Part shown: in pieces, positions 30,536-40,541 of the stretch
Layout: every line of letters starts with the position of its first letter
How positions within the stretch are numbered: position 1 is the stretch's first letter
Assembly (NCBI RefSeq): GCF_014191545.1
Contig: NZ_AP023361.1
Location: forward strand, 1,392,501 to 1,456,500
Origin: Terrihabitans soli
GTDB taxonomy: Bacteria > Pseudomonadota > Alphaproteobacteria > Rhizobiales > Methylopilaceae
Direction of reading: 5' to 3'
DNA: 64,000 nt
Notes under the pieces: model-generated
The model's database searches: none
What the model saw: the letters and a program-made list of their open reading frames with translations, nothing else
Told to the model about the DNA's origin: nothing
Made by a program: the position numbers and the translations under genes

Positions 30536-32662
30536 ATGTATTACGCGATCGTCTTCCTGCCTCTGCTCGGCGCCATCATCGGCGGCGCGGTCACTCTGTT
30601 CGGCGGCTTCCGCACGCGCCGGGCCGAGCTTATCGCCATGGGCGGCGGGCAAGGCCACGACCATCATCACGGCCATGACGACCATCATGCCCATGCAAAG
30701 CATGACCACGGTCATGACGACCATCATGATCACGACGATCATCACGGCCCGGATTATCCGATTGCGCCCGGCGCGCGTTTCGTCGAACTCGTGACGACCG
30801 GCTTTCTGATCCTCGCCGCCATTCTGTCCTGGGTCGCCTTCTTCCAGCATGGCGTTGGCCATGAAGAAGCAAGCCGTATTCAGGTTCTGCGCTGGATGAC
30901 CTCGGGCGCGCTTGAAGTCGATTGGGCGCTCCGCATCGACACGCTGACCGTCGTCATGCTCGTCGTCGTCAACACGGTGTCGGCGCTCGTTCACTTCTAT
31001 TCGATCGGCTATATGCACGAAGACGCGCAGCGCCCGCGCTTCTTCACCTATCTGTCGCTCTTCACCTTCGCCATGCTGATGCTGGTGACGTCGGACAATC
31101 TCGTTCAGATGTTCTTCGGCTGGGAAGGCGTCGGTCTCGCATCCTATCTTTTGATCGGTTTCTGGTATCACAAGCCCGAAGCCAATGCGGCCGCAATCAA
31201 GGCCTTCGTCGTCAACCGCGTCGGCGATTTCGGCTTCGCGCTCGGCATTTTCGGCATCTTCGTTCTCTTCGGGACGATCTCCTTCGACACCATTTTCGCC
31301 GATGCGCCGGGCAAGGCCGAAGCCACGATGGGCTTCCTCGGCTGGACCGAAGCGCCCGCCGTCACCGTTCTGTGCCTGCTGCTGTTCATGGGCGCGATGG
31401 GTAAGTCGGCGCAGTTCCTGCTGCACACCTGGCTGCCGGACGCCATGGAAGGCCCGACGCCCGTGTCAGCGCTCATTCATGCCGCGACCATGGTCACCGC
31501 CGGCGTTTTCATGGTGGCGCGCCTGTCGCCGCTGTTCGAGCTGTCGCACACCGCGCTCGAAGTCGTCATCTTCTTCGGCGCCACCACGGCCTTCTTCGCC
31601 GCGACCGTCGGCCTCGTGCAGAACGACATCAAGCGCGTCATCGCCTATTCGACCTGCTCGCAGCTCGGCTACATGTTCGTTGCGCTCGGCGCGGGCGCCT
31701 ATTCGGCCGGCATCTTCCATCTCTTCACGCACGCCTTCTTCAAGGCGCTGCTGTTCTTGGGCGCGGGCTCGGTCATTCATGCGATGCACCATGAGCAGGA
31801 CATGCGCCGTATGGGCGGCATCCGCCGTCTTATCCCGCTGACCTATGCGATGATGCTGGTCGGCACCGTCGCGCTGACGGGTCTTGGCATTCCGATGACT
31901 ATGATCGGCACGGCCGGCTTCTTCTCGAAGGACGCCATCATCGAGGCCGCCTTCGTCACTCATGCCGGCATGGGTATGTATGGCTTCGTGCTCCTCGTGA
32001 TCGCGGCCGGCTTCACCAGTTTCTATTCATGGCGCCTCATCTTCATGACCTTCCATCAGGCGCCGCGCGCACCGCTGGAAACCATGAAGCATGTGCATGA
32101 ATCGCCCGCCGTCATGACGATCCCGCTCGTCATTCTCGCGGTCGGCGCTCTCATCGCCGGTGTCGCGTTCTACGAATTCTTCCTCGGCCATCATTACGCC
32201 GAGTTCTGGAAGGGCACGCTGGGCGGCGGCGATCATCCGGAAATCATCGAACACATGCATCACGCTCCGTGGTGGGTGAAATGTTCGCCCTTTGTGATGA
32301 TGGTGCTCGGCTTCTCGGTTTCGTACTATATGTACATCGTCAATCCGCGCGTGCCGGTCGAACTGGCCCGCCGTCACGAGCCGCTGTACCGCTTCCTGCT
32401 CAACAAGTGGTATTTCGACGAGCTCTACGATCTCATTTTCGTCCGCCCGGCCAAAAGCCTCGGCCGCTTCCTGTGGAAGACCGGCGACGGCAGGATCATC
32501 GACGGCCTCGGCCCGGACGGCGTGTCGGCGCGAGTGGTCGATGTCACGCGCGGCGTCGTGCGCCTGCAGACGGGTTATGTCTATCACTATGCCTTCGCCA
32601 TGCTGATCGGCGTGGCGGCGCTCTTCACCTGGTTCATGTTCTCAAGCGGGGGAGGGCACTGA
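30536..32662 (+). CDS. nuoL: NADH-quinone oxidoreductase subunit L, with histidine-rich insert
   Basis: NuoL is the distal antiporter-like proton pump of complex I with the long lateral helix. In 708 residues it shows [18 protein letters not shown], the channel region [20 protein letters not shown], and a C-terminal lateral-helix part. Between the first two membrane segments, residues 41-70 form a His/Asp-rich run with 16 histidines, absent from standard NuoL. The run lies in a loop, so proton pumping need not be affected; metal binding is a guess. Starts 8 bp after nuoK. Confidence 0.97.
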   Translation: MYYAIVFLPLLGAIIGGAVTLFGGFRTRRAELIAMGGGQGHDHHHGHDDHHAHAKHDHGHDDHHDHDDHHGPDYPIAPGARFVELVTTGFLILAAILSWVAFFQHGVGHEEASRIQVLRWMTSGALEVDWALRIDTLTVVMLVVVNTVSALVHFYSIGYMHEDAQRPRFFTYLSLFTFAMLMLVTSDNLVQMFFGWEGVGLASYLLIGFWYHKPEANAAAIKAFVVNRVGDFGFALGIFGIFVLFGTISFDTIFADAPGKAEATMGFLGWTEAPAVTVLCLLLFMGAMGKSAQFLLHTWLPDAMEGPTPVSALIHAATMVTAGVFMVARLSPLFELSHTALEVVIFFGATTAFFAATVGLVQNDIKRVIAYSTCSQLGYMFVALGAGAYSAGIFHLFTHAFFKALLFLGAGSVIHAMHHEQDMRRMGGIRRLIPLTYAMMLVGTVALTGLGIPMTMIGTAGFFSKDAIIEAAFVTHAGMGMYGFVLLVIAAGFTSFYSWRLIFMTFHQAPRAPLETMKHVHESPAVMTIPLVILAVGALIAGVAFYEFFLGHHYAEFWKGTLGGGDHPEIIEHMHHAPWWVKCSPFVMMVLGFSVSYYMYIVNPRVPVELARRHEPLYRFLLNKWYFDELYDLIFVRPAKSLGRFLWKTGDGRIIDGLGPDGVSARVVDVTRGVVRLQTGYVYHYAFAMLIGVAALFTWFMFSSGGGH

Positions 32663-32663
32663 T

Positions 32664-34181
32664 ATGATTTCGGCTGGCTGGCCTGTTCTCTCTCTGATTA
32701 CGTTCTTGCCTCTGGTGGGAGCGCTGTTCATTCTCATGGTCGGCGAACGGCCGGCGGAGATTCTCAACGCGCGCTGGATCGCGCTCGGCACGACGGTCTT
32801 CACCTTCCTGCTGTCGCTCGTCATCGTCATCGATTTCAACGCCGCGACTGCGGATTTCCAGTTCGTCGAGAAGATGCCGTGGCTCGGCGGCAAGATTAAC
32901 TATCATATGGGCGTCGACGGCATTTCCATGCCGTTCGTCATCCTCACGACCTTCCTGATGCCGTTCTGCATTCTTGCGAGCTGGGTGTCGGTCGAAAAGC
33001 GCGTGAAGGAATATATGATCGCCTTCCTCGTGCTGGAGACGCTGATGGTCGGCGTGTTCTGCGCGCTCGATCTCGTTCTCTTCTACCTGTTCTTCGAAGC
33101 GGGCCTCATTCCGATGTTCCTCATCATCGGTATCTGGGGCGGCGTCCGGCGCGTCTATGCCAGCTTCAAATTCTTCCTCTATACGCTGCTCGGCTCGGTG
33201 CTGATGCTGCTCGCCATCATGGCCATGTACTGGCAGGCGGGCACGACCGACATCCCGACTTTGATGGCCTATGACTTCCCGGCCAATATGCAGACTTGGC
33301 TGTGGCTCGCTTTCTTCGCCTCGTTTGCCGTGAAGATGCCGATGTGGCCGGTCCATACCTGGCTGCCGGACGCGCATGTCGAAGCGCCGACGGCGGGCTC
33401 GGTGATCCTGGCCGCCATCCTCCTGAAGATGGGCGGCTACGGTTTCCTGCGCTTCTCTCTGCCGATGTTCCCCGATGCGTCGCTGTTCTTCCAGCCGCTG
33501 GTGTTCACGCTGTCGGTCATCGCCATCGTCTACACCTCGCTCGTCGCGCTGATGCAGGAAGACATCAAAAAGCTGATCGCCTATTCGTCCGTCGCCCATA
33601 TGGGCTTTGTGACCATGGGCATCTTCACGCTGAACCGGCAGGGCATTGACGGCGCGGTCTTCCAGATGATCTCGCACGGCATTGTTTCCGGCGCGCTCTT
33701 CCTGTGCGTCGGTGTCGTCTACGACCGCATGCACACGCGCGAGATCGCCGCCTATGGCGGCATCGTCAACCGTATGCCGGCCTATGCCGCCGTATTCATG
33801 GTCTTCACCATGGCCAATGTCGGCCTGCCGGGCACGTCGGGTTTTGTCGGCGAATTCCTGTCGCTCGCGGGCGCCTTCCAGGCCAATACATGGGTGGCTT
33901 TCTTCGCAACGACCGGCGTCATCCTGTCGGCGGGTTACGCGCTCTGGCTCTACCGCAAGGTCGTCATGGGCGAACTGACCAAGCCCAGCCTGAAATTCCT
34001 CGAGGATCTTTCGCCGCGCGAAGTTCTGCTTCTCGCACCGCTCGTCATCCTGACCATCTTCTTCGGCGTGTGGCCGGAGCCGATTTTCCACGTGACGACG
34101 GCCAGCATCGAAAACCTGATTTCCACCTCGGTGTCGACGGCGGCTTCGCTGCTCGATCCCTCCGCGCTCGCGGCGCGCTGA
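32664..34181 (+). CDS. nuoM: NADH-quinone oxidoreductase subunit M
   Basis: The 505-residue antiporter-like proton pump subunit has about fourteen helices. Conserved parts include the Glu-bearing helix [20 protein letters not shown] and the Lys/His channel region [20 protein letters not shown]. It starts one base after the nuoL stop. Confidence 0.97.
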   Translation: MISAGWPVLSLITFLPLVGALFILMVGERPAEILNARWIALGTTVFTFLLSLVIVIDFNAATADFQFVEKMPWLGGKINYHMGVDGISMPFVILTTFLMPFCILASWVSVEKRVKEYMIAFLVLETLMVGVFCALDLVLFYLFFEAGLIPMFLIIGIWGGVRRVYASFKFFLYTLLGSVLMLLAIMAMYWQAGTTDIPTLMAYDFPANMQTWLWLAFFASFAVKMPMWPVHTWLPDAHVEAPTAGSVILAAILLKMGGYGFLRFSLPMFPDASLFFQPLVFTLSVIAIVYTSLVALMQEDIKKLIAYSSVAHMGFVTMGIFTLNRQGIDGAVFQMISHGIVSGALFLCVGVVYDRMHTREIAAYGGIVNRMPAYAAVFMVFTMANVGLPGTSGFVGEFLSLAGAFQANTWVAFFATTGVILSAGYALWLYRKVVMGELTKPSLKFLEDLSPREVLLLAPLVILTIFFGVWPEPIFHVTTASIENLISTSVSTAASLLDPSALAAR

Positions 34182-34194
34182 AACGGACCAGACC

Positions 34195-35637
34195 ATGACC
34201 GGCTTCGACCTTGCCGCTTTATCGCCCGCACTGCCGGAAATCGTCCTGGCGGCCGGCGCGCTTGTTCTCGTCCTTCTGGGCGCGATCCGCGGCGACAAGT
34301 CGGAAGGCATGGTCAACGGTCTGTCGCTGGCGCTTCTTCTGGGTGCCGCCGTCATCGTCGCGTTCGAGCCGGCAACGCCCGCGACCGCCTTCAACGGCAG
34401 CTTTGTGTGGGACGGCTTTGCGAAGTTCCTGAAGCTCGTGACGCTTGGCGGCGCGATCGTCGCGCTGCTCATGAGCCTGCATTACTGGCGGCATGAGAAG
34501 GTGCAGCGCTTCGAGTTCGGCATTCTCATCGTGCTGGCGACGACCGGCATGATGATCATGATTTCGGCGAACGATCTGATTGCGCTTTATCTCGGCTTCG
34601 AACTGCAGTCGCTGGCGCTATATGTCATCGCCGCGATCCACCGCGACAATCTGAAGTCCACGGAAGCGGGCCTCAAATATTTTGTTCTCGGTGCGCTGTC
34701 CTCGGGCATGCTGCTCTATGGCTGCTCGCTCGTATACGGCTATGCCGGCACGGTCTCGTTTGCGGGCATCGCCCAGTCCGTCACCGCAGGCGCCCATCCG
34801 TCGATCGGCCTGATCTTCGGCCTCGTCTTCGTCTTTGCCGGCCTTGCCTTCAAAGTCTCGGCCGTGCCGTTCCATATGTGGACGCCTGACGTCTATGAAG
34901 GCGCGCCGACGCCGGTCACGGCCTTCTTTGCAGCAGCCCCGAAAGCCGCCGCCATGGCGATCTTCGTGCGCGTTGCCATCGATGCGTTCCCGCACATCGC
35001 CGATCAGTGGCGCCAGATCGTCGTTTTCATCTCGCTCGCCTCGATGCTGCTCGGCTCGTTCGCCGCCATCGGCCAGCGCAATATCAAGCGCCTGATGGCG
35101 TATTCGTCGATCGGCAATGTCGGCTACATCCTGATCGGCCTTGCCGCCGGAACGCCCGACGGCATTCAGGGCGTGCTCATCTATCTTCTGGTCTATGTTG
35201 TCATGACGCTCGGCACGTTTGCCGTCATTCTCGGCATGCGCCACAAAAACGGCCTTGTCGAAAACGTCGACGATCTTGCGGGCCTTGCGCGCACGAACCC
35301 GATGATGGGCTTCGTCATGGCGATGATGATGTTCTCGCTCGCCGGCATTCCGCCGCTCGCCGGCTTCTTCGCGAAATTCTACGTCTTCCTCGCCGCCATC
35401 GAGGCGCAGCTTTATTGGCTCGCCGTCATCGGTGTCGTCGCCAGCGTCATCGGCGCCTTCTACTATCTGCGCATCGTCAAGATCATCTATTTCGACGAGC
35501 CGACGGCGACGTTCGAAAAGCTGCCGCTTGAGCTCAAAGCCGTGATCGGCTTCAGCGGCGTCTTCGTCCTGTTCTACTTCCTGTTCCCTGCGCCGCTCGT
35601 CGCTGCGGCGTCCGCTGCCGCGAGCAGTCTCTTCTGA
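34195..35637 (+). CDS. nuoN: NADH-quinone oxidoreductase subunit N
   Basis: The 480-residue antiporter-like subunit closes the nuo cluster. Typical parts are [20 protein letters not shown] and [20 protein letters not shown] with its channel Lys. The stop overlaps the birA start by one base (TGATG), so the operon continues into birA and rnj. Confidence 0.97.
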   Translation: MTGFDLAALSPALPEIVLAAGALVLVLLGAIRGDKSEGMVNGLSLALLLGAAVIVAFEPATPATAFNGSFVWDGFAKFLKLVTLGGAIVALLMSLHYWRHEKVQRFEFGILIVLATTGMMIMISANDLIALYLGFELQSLALYVIAAIHRDNLKSTEAGLKYFVLGALSSGMLLYGCSLVYGYAGTVSFAGIAQSVTAGAHPSIGLIFGLVFVFAGLAFKVSAVPFHMWTPDVYEGAPTPVTAFFAAAPKAAAMAIFVRVAIDAFPHIADQWRQIVVFISLASMLLGSFAAIGQRNIKRLMAYSSIGNVGYILIGLAAGTPDGIQGVLIYLLVYVVMTLGTFAVILGMRHKNGLVENVDDLAGLARTNPMMGFVMAMMMFSLAGIPPLAGFFAKFYVFLAAIEAQLYWLAVIGVVASVIGAFYYLRIVKIIYFDEPTATFEKLPLELKAVIGFSGVFVLFYFLFPAPLVAAASAAASSLF

Positions 35638-36455
35638 TGGGATTTGAGCTCGGGCCGGTAGCCGCCGCGGCTGGCTATCAGCTCCTTGCCTTCGAGAAGG
35701 CCGGCTCGACCAATGCTGAGGCGCTGAACCGTGCGCGCCTCGGGATCGAAGGCCCGCTCTGGATCACCGCACGCGAGCAGAGTGCGGGACGCGGCCGCAG
35801 GGGCCGCACCTGGGAAACACCGACCGGAAATCTCGCGGCAAGCCTTCTTCTGACCCTCAATGCGACGAGGCCGCAGGCCGCAACGCTCGGCTTTGTCGCC
35901 GGGCTCGCGCTCAATGAGGCCGTCTCGGCGGTTGCGCCCGGCATTGCCGTGCGGGTCGGGGTCGATGGGCTCGACGAGCCGCGAACGCGCCTGACGCTCA
36001 AATGGCCCAATGACGTTCTGGCCGATGGTGCAAAACTCGCTGGCATCCTGCTCGAGGTCGAACCGTCGGGCGACAGGCTCGCCGTCGTCATTGGCCTCGG
36101 CGTCAATGTCGCCGCGGCTCCTGCGGGCCTGCCTTATCCGGCAACAGCCCTCAACGAGCTCGGCAGTTTTGTCACCGCCGAAGGTCTGTTTACGGCACTG
36201 ACCGACGCCTGGGTGCGTTTCCATCTCATCTGGGACGGGGGGCGGGGTCTTGCCGAGATCCGCCGGCTCTGGCTGGCCCAGGCAGCGGGGCTCGGAGCCC
36301 CGGTCGCTGTGAGGATTGGCGATAGCGTGCTACGCGGTAAGTTCGAAACACTGGACGAGGAAGGCCGCCTTATCGTCCTGACGGATGATGGAGAGCGCCG
36401 CGCCGTGACGGCGGGCGAGGTCCATTTCGGTGCGGCTGCGAGCCTTGCTTCATGA
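35637..36455 (+). CDS. birA: Biotin-[acetyl-CoA-carboxylase] ligase, catalytic-only type
   Basis: The enzyme joins biotin to the carrier protein of acetyl-CoA carboxylase. Its 272 residues show the biotinyl-AMP loop SAGRGRRGRTW, LKWPNDVLADGAKLAGILLE and a C-terminal SH3-like end. The N-terminal DNA-binding HTH of E. coli BirA is missing, so it should not act as a repressor. It sits between nuoN and rnj with overlapping start and stop codons on both sides, the usual arrangement in Hyphomicrobiales. Confidence 0.93.
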   Translation: MGFELGPVAAAAGYQLLAFEKAGSTNAEALNRARLGIEGPLWITAREQSAGRGRRGRTWETPTGNLAASLLLTLNATRPQAATLGFVAGLALNEAVSAVAPGIAVRVGVDGLDEPRTRLTLKWPNDVLADGAKLAGILLEVEPSGDRLAVVIGLGVNVAAAPAGLPYPATALNELGSFVTAEGLFTALTDAWVRFHLIWDGGRGLAEIRRLWLAQAAGLGAPVAVRIGDSVLRGKFETLDEEGRLIVLTDDGERRAVTAGEVHFGAAASLAS

Positions 36456-38122
36456 GTACTGATCAAACCCACGAACTCGTCTTTCTGCCGCTCGGCGGCG
36501 TCGGCGAGATCGGCATGAATATGAGCCTTTACGGCTATGGTCCGCCGCGCCAGCGCAAATGGATCATGGTCGATTGCGGCGTGACCTTCGGCCATGCGTC
36601 CGAGACGCCAGGCGTCGATCTCATTTTGCCTGATATCCGTTTTGCCGAGGCCGAGAAGCACAACATCCTCGCTCTGCTTCTGACCCACGGCCATGAAGAC
36701 CATATCGGCGCCGTGCTCGATCTGTGGCCGCGCCTGAATATCCCGGTCGTCGCAACGCCGTTCACGGCGGGCCTCCTGGCGGCCAAGCGCGAAGGCGAAC
36801 GCAACGCGCCGAACGTGCCGGTCCAAGTCGTCGCGCCCCATGGCAAAGTGGCGTTCGGCCCGTTCAGCGTTGAATTCGTCCCCGTCGCTCATTCCATTCC
36901 TGAAGCGAATGCTTTGGCGATCCGCACGCCGGCGGGCCTTGTCGTCCATACGGGCGACTGGAAACTGGACAAGAAATCGACGACGTCGGGCGTCACCGAT
37001 GAAGCGCGATTCCGCGCGCTGGGCGAGGAGGGGGTTCTCGCCGTCATCGGCGATTCCACCAATGCCGTCCGCGACGGACACTCGGCCTCCGAACTCGACG
37101 TGTCGCAGACCATGGTGGATCTGATCAAGACGGCGCCGGCGCGCGTTGCGGTCACGACCTTCGCCTCGCACATTCCGCGCATCCGCACCGTTGCGGATGC
37201 CGCTCTTGCTGTCGGACGCGAGATTGTCGTCGTCGGCCGCGCCATGGAGCGCACGGTACAGGTCGCGCGCGAAACGGGCTTTCTCGACGGCGTGCCGGAA
37301 TTTCGTTCGACGGACGTGTTCGGCTTTCTGCCGCCGGAAAATGCGCTGCTTCTGCTTACCGGCAGCCAGGGCGAACCGCGCGCCGCCTTGGCACGCATTG
37401 CAACCGACGATCATCCGGAAATCAGCCTCTCCAAGGGCGATCGCGTCATCTTTTCCTCGCGCACCATTCCCGGCAATGAGCGCGAGGTGAACCGCATCAT
37501 CAATAATCTGATCGATCGCGGCATCGAAGTCGTCACCGACCGCGACCGCATGGTCCATGTCTCCGGCCATCCGCGCCGCGGCGAGATGGAAGAGTTGTAT
37601 TCCTGGCTGAAGCCGAAGCTCATCGTGCCGGTGCATGGCGAGCCGCTGCATCTGTTCGAGCATGAGAAGCTGGCGAAAAAGCTCGGCATTGCCTGCGGCA
37701 ATGTCCGTAACGGCCAGATGCTGCGCCTTTCGCCCGGTAAGGCAGAGATTATCGACGAGACGCTGTCGGGACGCCTTTACAAGGACGGCGATCTTCTCAT
37801 CACCAATGACGAGCCGGTGCGCGAACGGCGCCGTCTCGCCTTTGCCGGCGTCGTGTCGGTCGCGGTTGCGCTCGACAATCGCGGCGAAATCGCCAGCGAT
37901 GCCGAAATCCAGATTTCGGGCCTGCCGGACAAGGACGCCGAGGGCGACACCTTCGCCGACATCGTCCATGACGCCGTGCTCGATGCGCTGGAAAACCTGC
38001 CGCGCAATAAAAGGCGCGACCCCGATTTCGTCTCCGATGCGCTGCGCCGCGCCGTCCGGGCCGAGATCAATGCCAGCTGGGGCAAGAAGCCCCTCGTTCA
38101 GGTCATGGTCGTGGTCGTCTGA
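36452..38122 (+). CDS. rnj: Ribonuclease J
   Basis: The 556-residue metallo-beta-lactamase/beta-CASP nuclease has endo- and 5'-exonuclease activity and matures rRNA and mRNA in alphaproteobacteria. Zinc ligands lie in HGHEDH at 79-84; further motifs are VHTGDWKLD and VHVSGHPRRGEMEELY, followed by VPVHGEPLHLFEHEKLA. ATGA overlap with birA and TGATG overlap with the next gene make one translation-coupled unit. Confidence 0.94.
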   Translation: MSTDQTHELVFLPLGGVGEIGMNMSLYGYGPPRQRKWIMVDCGVTFGHASETPGVDLILPDIRFAEAEKHNILALLLTHGHEDHIGAVLDLWPRLNIPVVATPFTAGLLAAKREGERNAPNVPVQVVAPHGKVAFGPFSVEFVPVAHSIPEANALAIRTPAGLVVHTGDWKLDKKSTTSGVTDEARFRALGEEGVLAVIGDSTNAVRDGHSASELDVSQTMVDLIKTAPARVAVTTFASHIPRIRTVADAALAVGREIVVVGRAMERTVQVARETGFLDGVPEFRSTDVFGFLPPENALLLLTGSQGEPRAALARIATDDHPEISLSKGDRVIFSSRTIPGNEREVNRIINNLIDRGIEVVTDRDRMVHVSGHPRRGEMEELYSWLKPKLIVPVHGEPLHLFEHEKLAKKLGIACGNVRNGQMLRLSPGKAEIIDETLSGRLYKDGDLLITNDEPVRERRRLAFAGVVSVAVALDNRGEIASDAEIQISGLPDKDAEGDTFADIVHDAVLDALENLPRNKRRDPDFVSDALRRAVRAEINASWGKKPLVQVMVVVV

Positions 38123-38397
38123 TGTCCACCGGCAGCGCGATCGCCATCTATTTCGTCATCTGGTGGATCGGCCTGTTTGCCGTTCTGCCCTGGGGCATCC
38201 GCTCCCAGATCGAGGAGGGCGATGTGGTGAAGGGGTCCGATCCCGGCGCCCCGGCCAGACCCCGGCTTTTGCGGATCGTGATCGTCAACACGATCTTCGC
38301 CAGCCTGATCTTCGCGGCCTATTACGTGGTCTGGACGAAGGGGCTCATCTCGCTCGACGACATACCCTTCCTGCCGGGCCCTAAGCCTAAGCTTTAA
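38122..38397 (+). CDS. DUF1467 family membrane protein
   Basis: The 91-residue protein has two transmembrane helices, one at about 5-25 (AIYFVIWWIGLFAVLPWGIR) and one at about 50-70 (LRIVIVNTIFASLIFAAYYV). It matches the alphaproteobacterial DUF1467 family of unknown function, usually encoded near rnj and proS. The start overlaps the rnj stop. Two terminator hairpins follow. Confidence 0.85.
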   Translation: MSTGSAIAIYFVIWWIGLFAVLPWGIRSQIEEGDVVKGSDPGAPARPRLLRIVIVNTIFASLIFAAYYVVWTKGLISLDDIPFLPGPKPKL

Positions 38398-38405
38398 AAC
38401 AAAAA

Positions 38406-38433
38406 AGCAAGGCTTTCGCCTTGCTCTTTTTTT
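38406..38433. terminator. Bidirectional rho-independent terminator
   Basis: AGCAAGGC (38406-38413) pairs with GCCTTGCT (38418-38425) across a TTTC loop. The plus strand is followed by CTTTTTTT, ending the nuo-birA-rnj-DUF1467 operon. The minus strand has TTTTTTGTTTT and can end the opposing transcript. Confidence 0.92.
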
Positions 38434-38512
38434 AGTGCTGGCCGGGCTCGATTTGGGTCGAGATGCGGGATCGACCTTTTTTCGTGGAGGCCGCGTGCGG
38501 GGCGGCAACCAA
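38432..38512 (-). CDS. Possible 26-residue micro-ORF
   Basis: On the minus strand GGAGG (complement of 38524-38528) stands 11 nt before a TTG codon opening an ORF that reads VAAPHAASTKKGRSRISTQ after the first residue and ends IEPGQH just before the terminator. It is basic in the middle, with no membrane segment or known domain. The same frame stays open upstream for about 24 codons but without a standard start. Support is the promoter and terminator around it, not homology. Confidence 0.3.
   Translation of the reverse strand: MVAAPHAASTKKGRSRISTQIEPGQH
38455..38482 (+). terminator. Second terminator hairpin downstream of DUF1467 gene
   Basis: GGTCGA (38456-38461) pairs with TCGACC (38471-38476) over a 9-nt loop, followed by six T residues on the plus strand. 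With the hairpin at 38406-38433 it forms a tandem terminator for the nuo-rnj operon. Confidence 0.6.
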
Positions 38513-38584
38513 GGAGCCTCTTTCCTCCCAAGACTTGAACCCGTTCGCGCCTAAAAGCGTGTCAGGCCTCTTACTTGTGAGGGG

Positions 38585-38613
38585 ATGCTAGCCACGTTCC
38601 AAGCCCTTGTCAC
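38585..38613 (-). promoter_or_regulatory. Candidate minus-strand promoter
   Basis: On the minus strand GTGACA (38613-38608) and TAGCAT (38590-38585) are 17 bp apart, matching the TTGACA/TATAAT consensus at 5 and 4 of 6 positions. It points at the candidate transcript 38578-38395. Confidence 0.45.
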
Positions 38614-38764
38614 TACTCGCAATAGGCCCCTGTGAAACTTTTTTTCTAAATTGCCCACCGCTTTGGCGTGTGCCCAAATTGTATGCAAAACACAAGTTTT
38701 ATCAAGGTCTTAAGGAAGGAGTAGCAGTTTTGCGTACGTAATTGCGCTCAGCGGGGACCTGCAA
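38614..38764 (+). other. Upstream region of the PilZ gene
   Basis: No gene is seen here. The region is AT-richer than its surroundings, with a T-run at 38638-38646 and a short inverted repeat AAAAC-acaa-GTTTT near 38697-38700. It probably holds the promoter of the PilZ gene, but no clear -35/-10 pair could be chosen. Confidence 0.35.
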
Positions 38765-39064
38765 ATGACCGAGGCGGCATATCAGGATCAGAGAGCCTAT
38801 CCGCGCCGTGCAATGGCGCGCCGGGCAGCCATTCTTCTGTCGCAGACACAGGAGGTGGAGTGCACGATCCGCAACCTGTCGCGCAACGGCGCCATGATCG
38901 AACTCGATACCGCAATCGAGCTGCCCAAGCGCTTCGTGCTCGACCTGTCGGGCAATATCGTCGTCCGCCGCCTCTGCGATCTCGTCTGGCAGGATGGGAC
39001 GACCCTCGGTGTCCACTTCGCAGTTCTGCGCGGCGTCAAAAGCGTCCAGTTCAACCTCGACTGA
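38765..39064 (+). CDS. PilZ domain protein
   Basis: The 99-residue single PilZ domain would bind cyclic di-GMP. The two ligand motifs are present: RxxxR at Arg15-Arg19 within YPRRAMARRAA, and N-x-S-x-x-G at residues 37-42 (NLSRNG). It has no fused output domain, so it likely works by binding a partner. It stands alone between the nuo-rnj block and proS. The Shine-Dalgarno sequence is weak. Confidence 0.88.
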   Translation: MTEAAYQDQRAYPRRAMARRAAILLSQTQEVECTIRNLSRNGAMIELDTAIELPKRFVLDLSGNIVVRRLCDLVWQDGTTLGVHFAVLRGVKSVQFNLD

Positions 39065-39218
39065 CACACCAAAGTCGAAGACGCGACGCGAAAGCGCCGC
39101 TGCGGGACATTACTTTCCTTCGCTAAGATCAAACCGCCGTGGAGCTTTGCTCTGCGGCCTTGTGTTTTGAGGGGGGTTCGGCTTTCGTCTGCCGCACTTC
39201 TTCTCAGCCGGGCCCGTC

Positions 39219-40541
39219 ATGCGTCTTTCCCGCTATTTCCTCCCCATCCTCCGCGAAACGCCGAAGGAAGCCGAGATCGTTTCGCATCGGCTGATGCTGC
39301 GCGCCGGCATGCTGCGCCAGGAATCGTCCGGCATCTATGCCTGGCTGCCGCTCGGCAAGCGCGTGCTCGACAAAGTCTGCGCCGTCGTCCGCGAGGAACA
39401 GGACCGCGCCGGCGCAATAGAATGTTTGATGCCGACAATTCAGTCAGCGGAGCTGTGGCGCGAATCGGGACGATACGACGACTATGGCAAGGAGATGCTG
39501 CGCATCAAGGACCGGCACGAGCGGGATATGCTCTTTGGTCCGACCAATGAGGAAATGATCACGGAGATCTTCCGCGGCTATGTGCGTTCCTACCGCGATC
39601 TGCCTCTCAACCTTTACCACATCCAGTGGAAGTTCCGCGACGAAGTGCGCCCGCGCTTCGGTGTCATGCGCTCGCGCGAGTTCCTGATGAAAGACGCCTA
39701 TTCCTTCGACATCGATCAGGACGGGGCACGGCACTCCTATAACAAGATGTTTGTTGCGTATTTACGCACCTTTGCGCGGCTCGGCCTGCGCGCCATTCCG
39801 ATGGTTGCCGATACCGGCCCGATCGGCGGCAATCTCAGCCACGAATTCATCATCCTTGCCGATACCGGCGAGAGCGAAGTGTTCGGCCATTCCGATTATC
39901 TCGAAAAAGACATTCCGGGCGAGAACGCGCCGTTCGACGACCGCGCCAAACTGCAATCGATTGTCGACCACTGGACGAGCCTTTATGCGGCGACGTCCGA
40001 AAAGCACGATCAGGCGGAATTTTCCAAAGTGCCGGAGAAGAACCGTCTCTCCGCGCGCGGTATCGAAGTCGGCCATATTTTCTACTTCGGCACCAAATAT
40101 TCCGAGCCGATGAAGGCCGTCGTCGCAGGTCCCGACGGCAAGGAATTGCCGGTGCATATGGGCTCTTACGGGATCGGTCCCTCGCGTCTTGTCGCGGCGA
40201 TCATCGAAGCGAGCCATGACGAGAACGGCATCATCTGGCCGGAAGACGTTGCGCCGTTCCGCGTCGGCCTTGCCAATCTGAAAGTCGGCGATGCGGTCGT
40301 CGATGCGGCCTGCGAGACGCTCTATCAGGGTCTCGGCAAAGCCGGGATCGATGTTCTCTACGATGACCGCGATGAGCGGCCGGGCGCGAAATTTGCGACC
40401 ATGGATCTCATCGGTCTGCCCTGGCAGCTCGTTGTCGGGCCGAAGGGCCTCGCCTCCGGCGAAGTCGAACTCAAACACCGCAAGACGGGTGAGAAGCACA
40501 CGCTCTCGCCCGAATCGGCGCTCGCGCGGCTGACGGGATGA
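39219..40541 (+). CDS. proS: Prolyl-tRNA synthetase, short alphaproteobacterial type
   Basis: ProRS charges tRNA-Pro. The 440-residue form has class II motifs ([10 protein letters not shown]; the segment near [17 protein letters not shown]) but lacks the editing insertion of about 180 residues found in E. coli ProRS (572 residues), as is normal for alphaproteobacteria. Editing of Ala-tRNA-Pro, if present, must come from a separate protein. The stop overlaps the lolC/E start (ATGA). Confidence 0.95.
   Translation: MRLSRYFLPILRETPKEAEIVSHRLMLRAGMLRQESSGIYAWLPLGKRVLDKVCAVVREEQDRAGAIECLMPTIQSAELWRESGRYDDYGKEMLRIKDRHERDMLFGPTNEEMITEIFRGYVRSYRDLPLNLYHIQWKFRDEVRPRFGVMRSREFLMKDAYSFDIDQDGARHSYNKMFVAYLRTFARLGLRAIPMVADTGPIGGNLSHEFIILADTGESEVFGHSDYLEKDIPGENAPFDDRAKLQSIVDHWTSLYAATSEKHDQAEFSKVPEKNRLSARGIEVGHIFYFGTKYSEPMKAVVAGPDGKELPVHMGSYGIGPSRLVAAIIEASHDENGIIWPEDVAPFRVGLANLKVGDAVVDAACETLYQGLGKAGIDVLYDDRDERPGAKFATMDLIGLPWQLVVGPKGLASGEVELKHRKTGEKHTLSPESALARLTG

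Larger units (their letters stand above)
38395..38578 (-). ncRNA. Candidate independent minus-strand transcript of about 180 nt
   Basis: A promoter at 38585-38613 would start a minus-strand RNA near 38578, which would end at the hairpin 38406-38425. On that strand the hairpin runs into TTTTTTGTTTT. Inside are a hairpin GGTCGA...TCGACC and a possible 26-codon ORF with a Shine-Dalgarno sequence. It lies opposite no annotated gene except the last bases of the DUF1467 gene. It could be an sRNA, a micro-protein mRNA or both. Confidence 0.45.

Noticed and set aside
38520-38600. tRNA-like sequence on the minus strand, with GGGTTCAAGTC resembling a T-loop
   Set aside because: No acceptor stem, D-arm or 5-bp T-stem can be formed around it.
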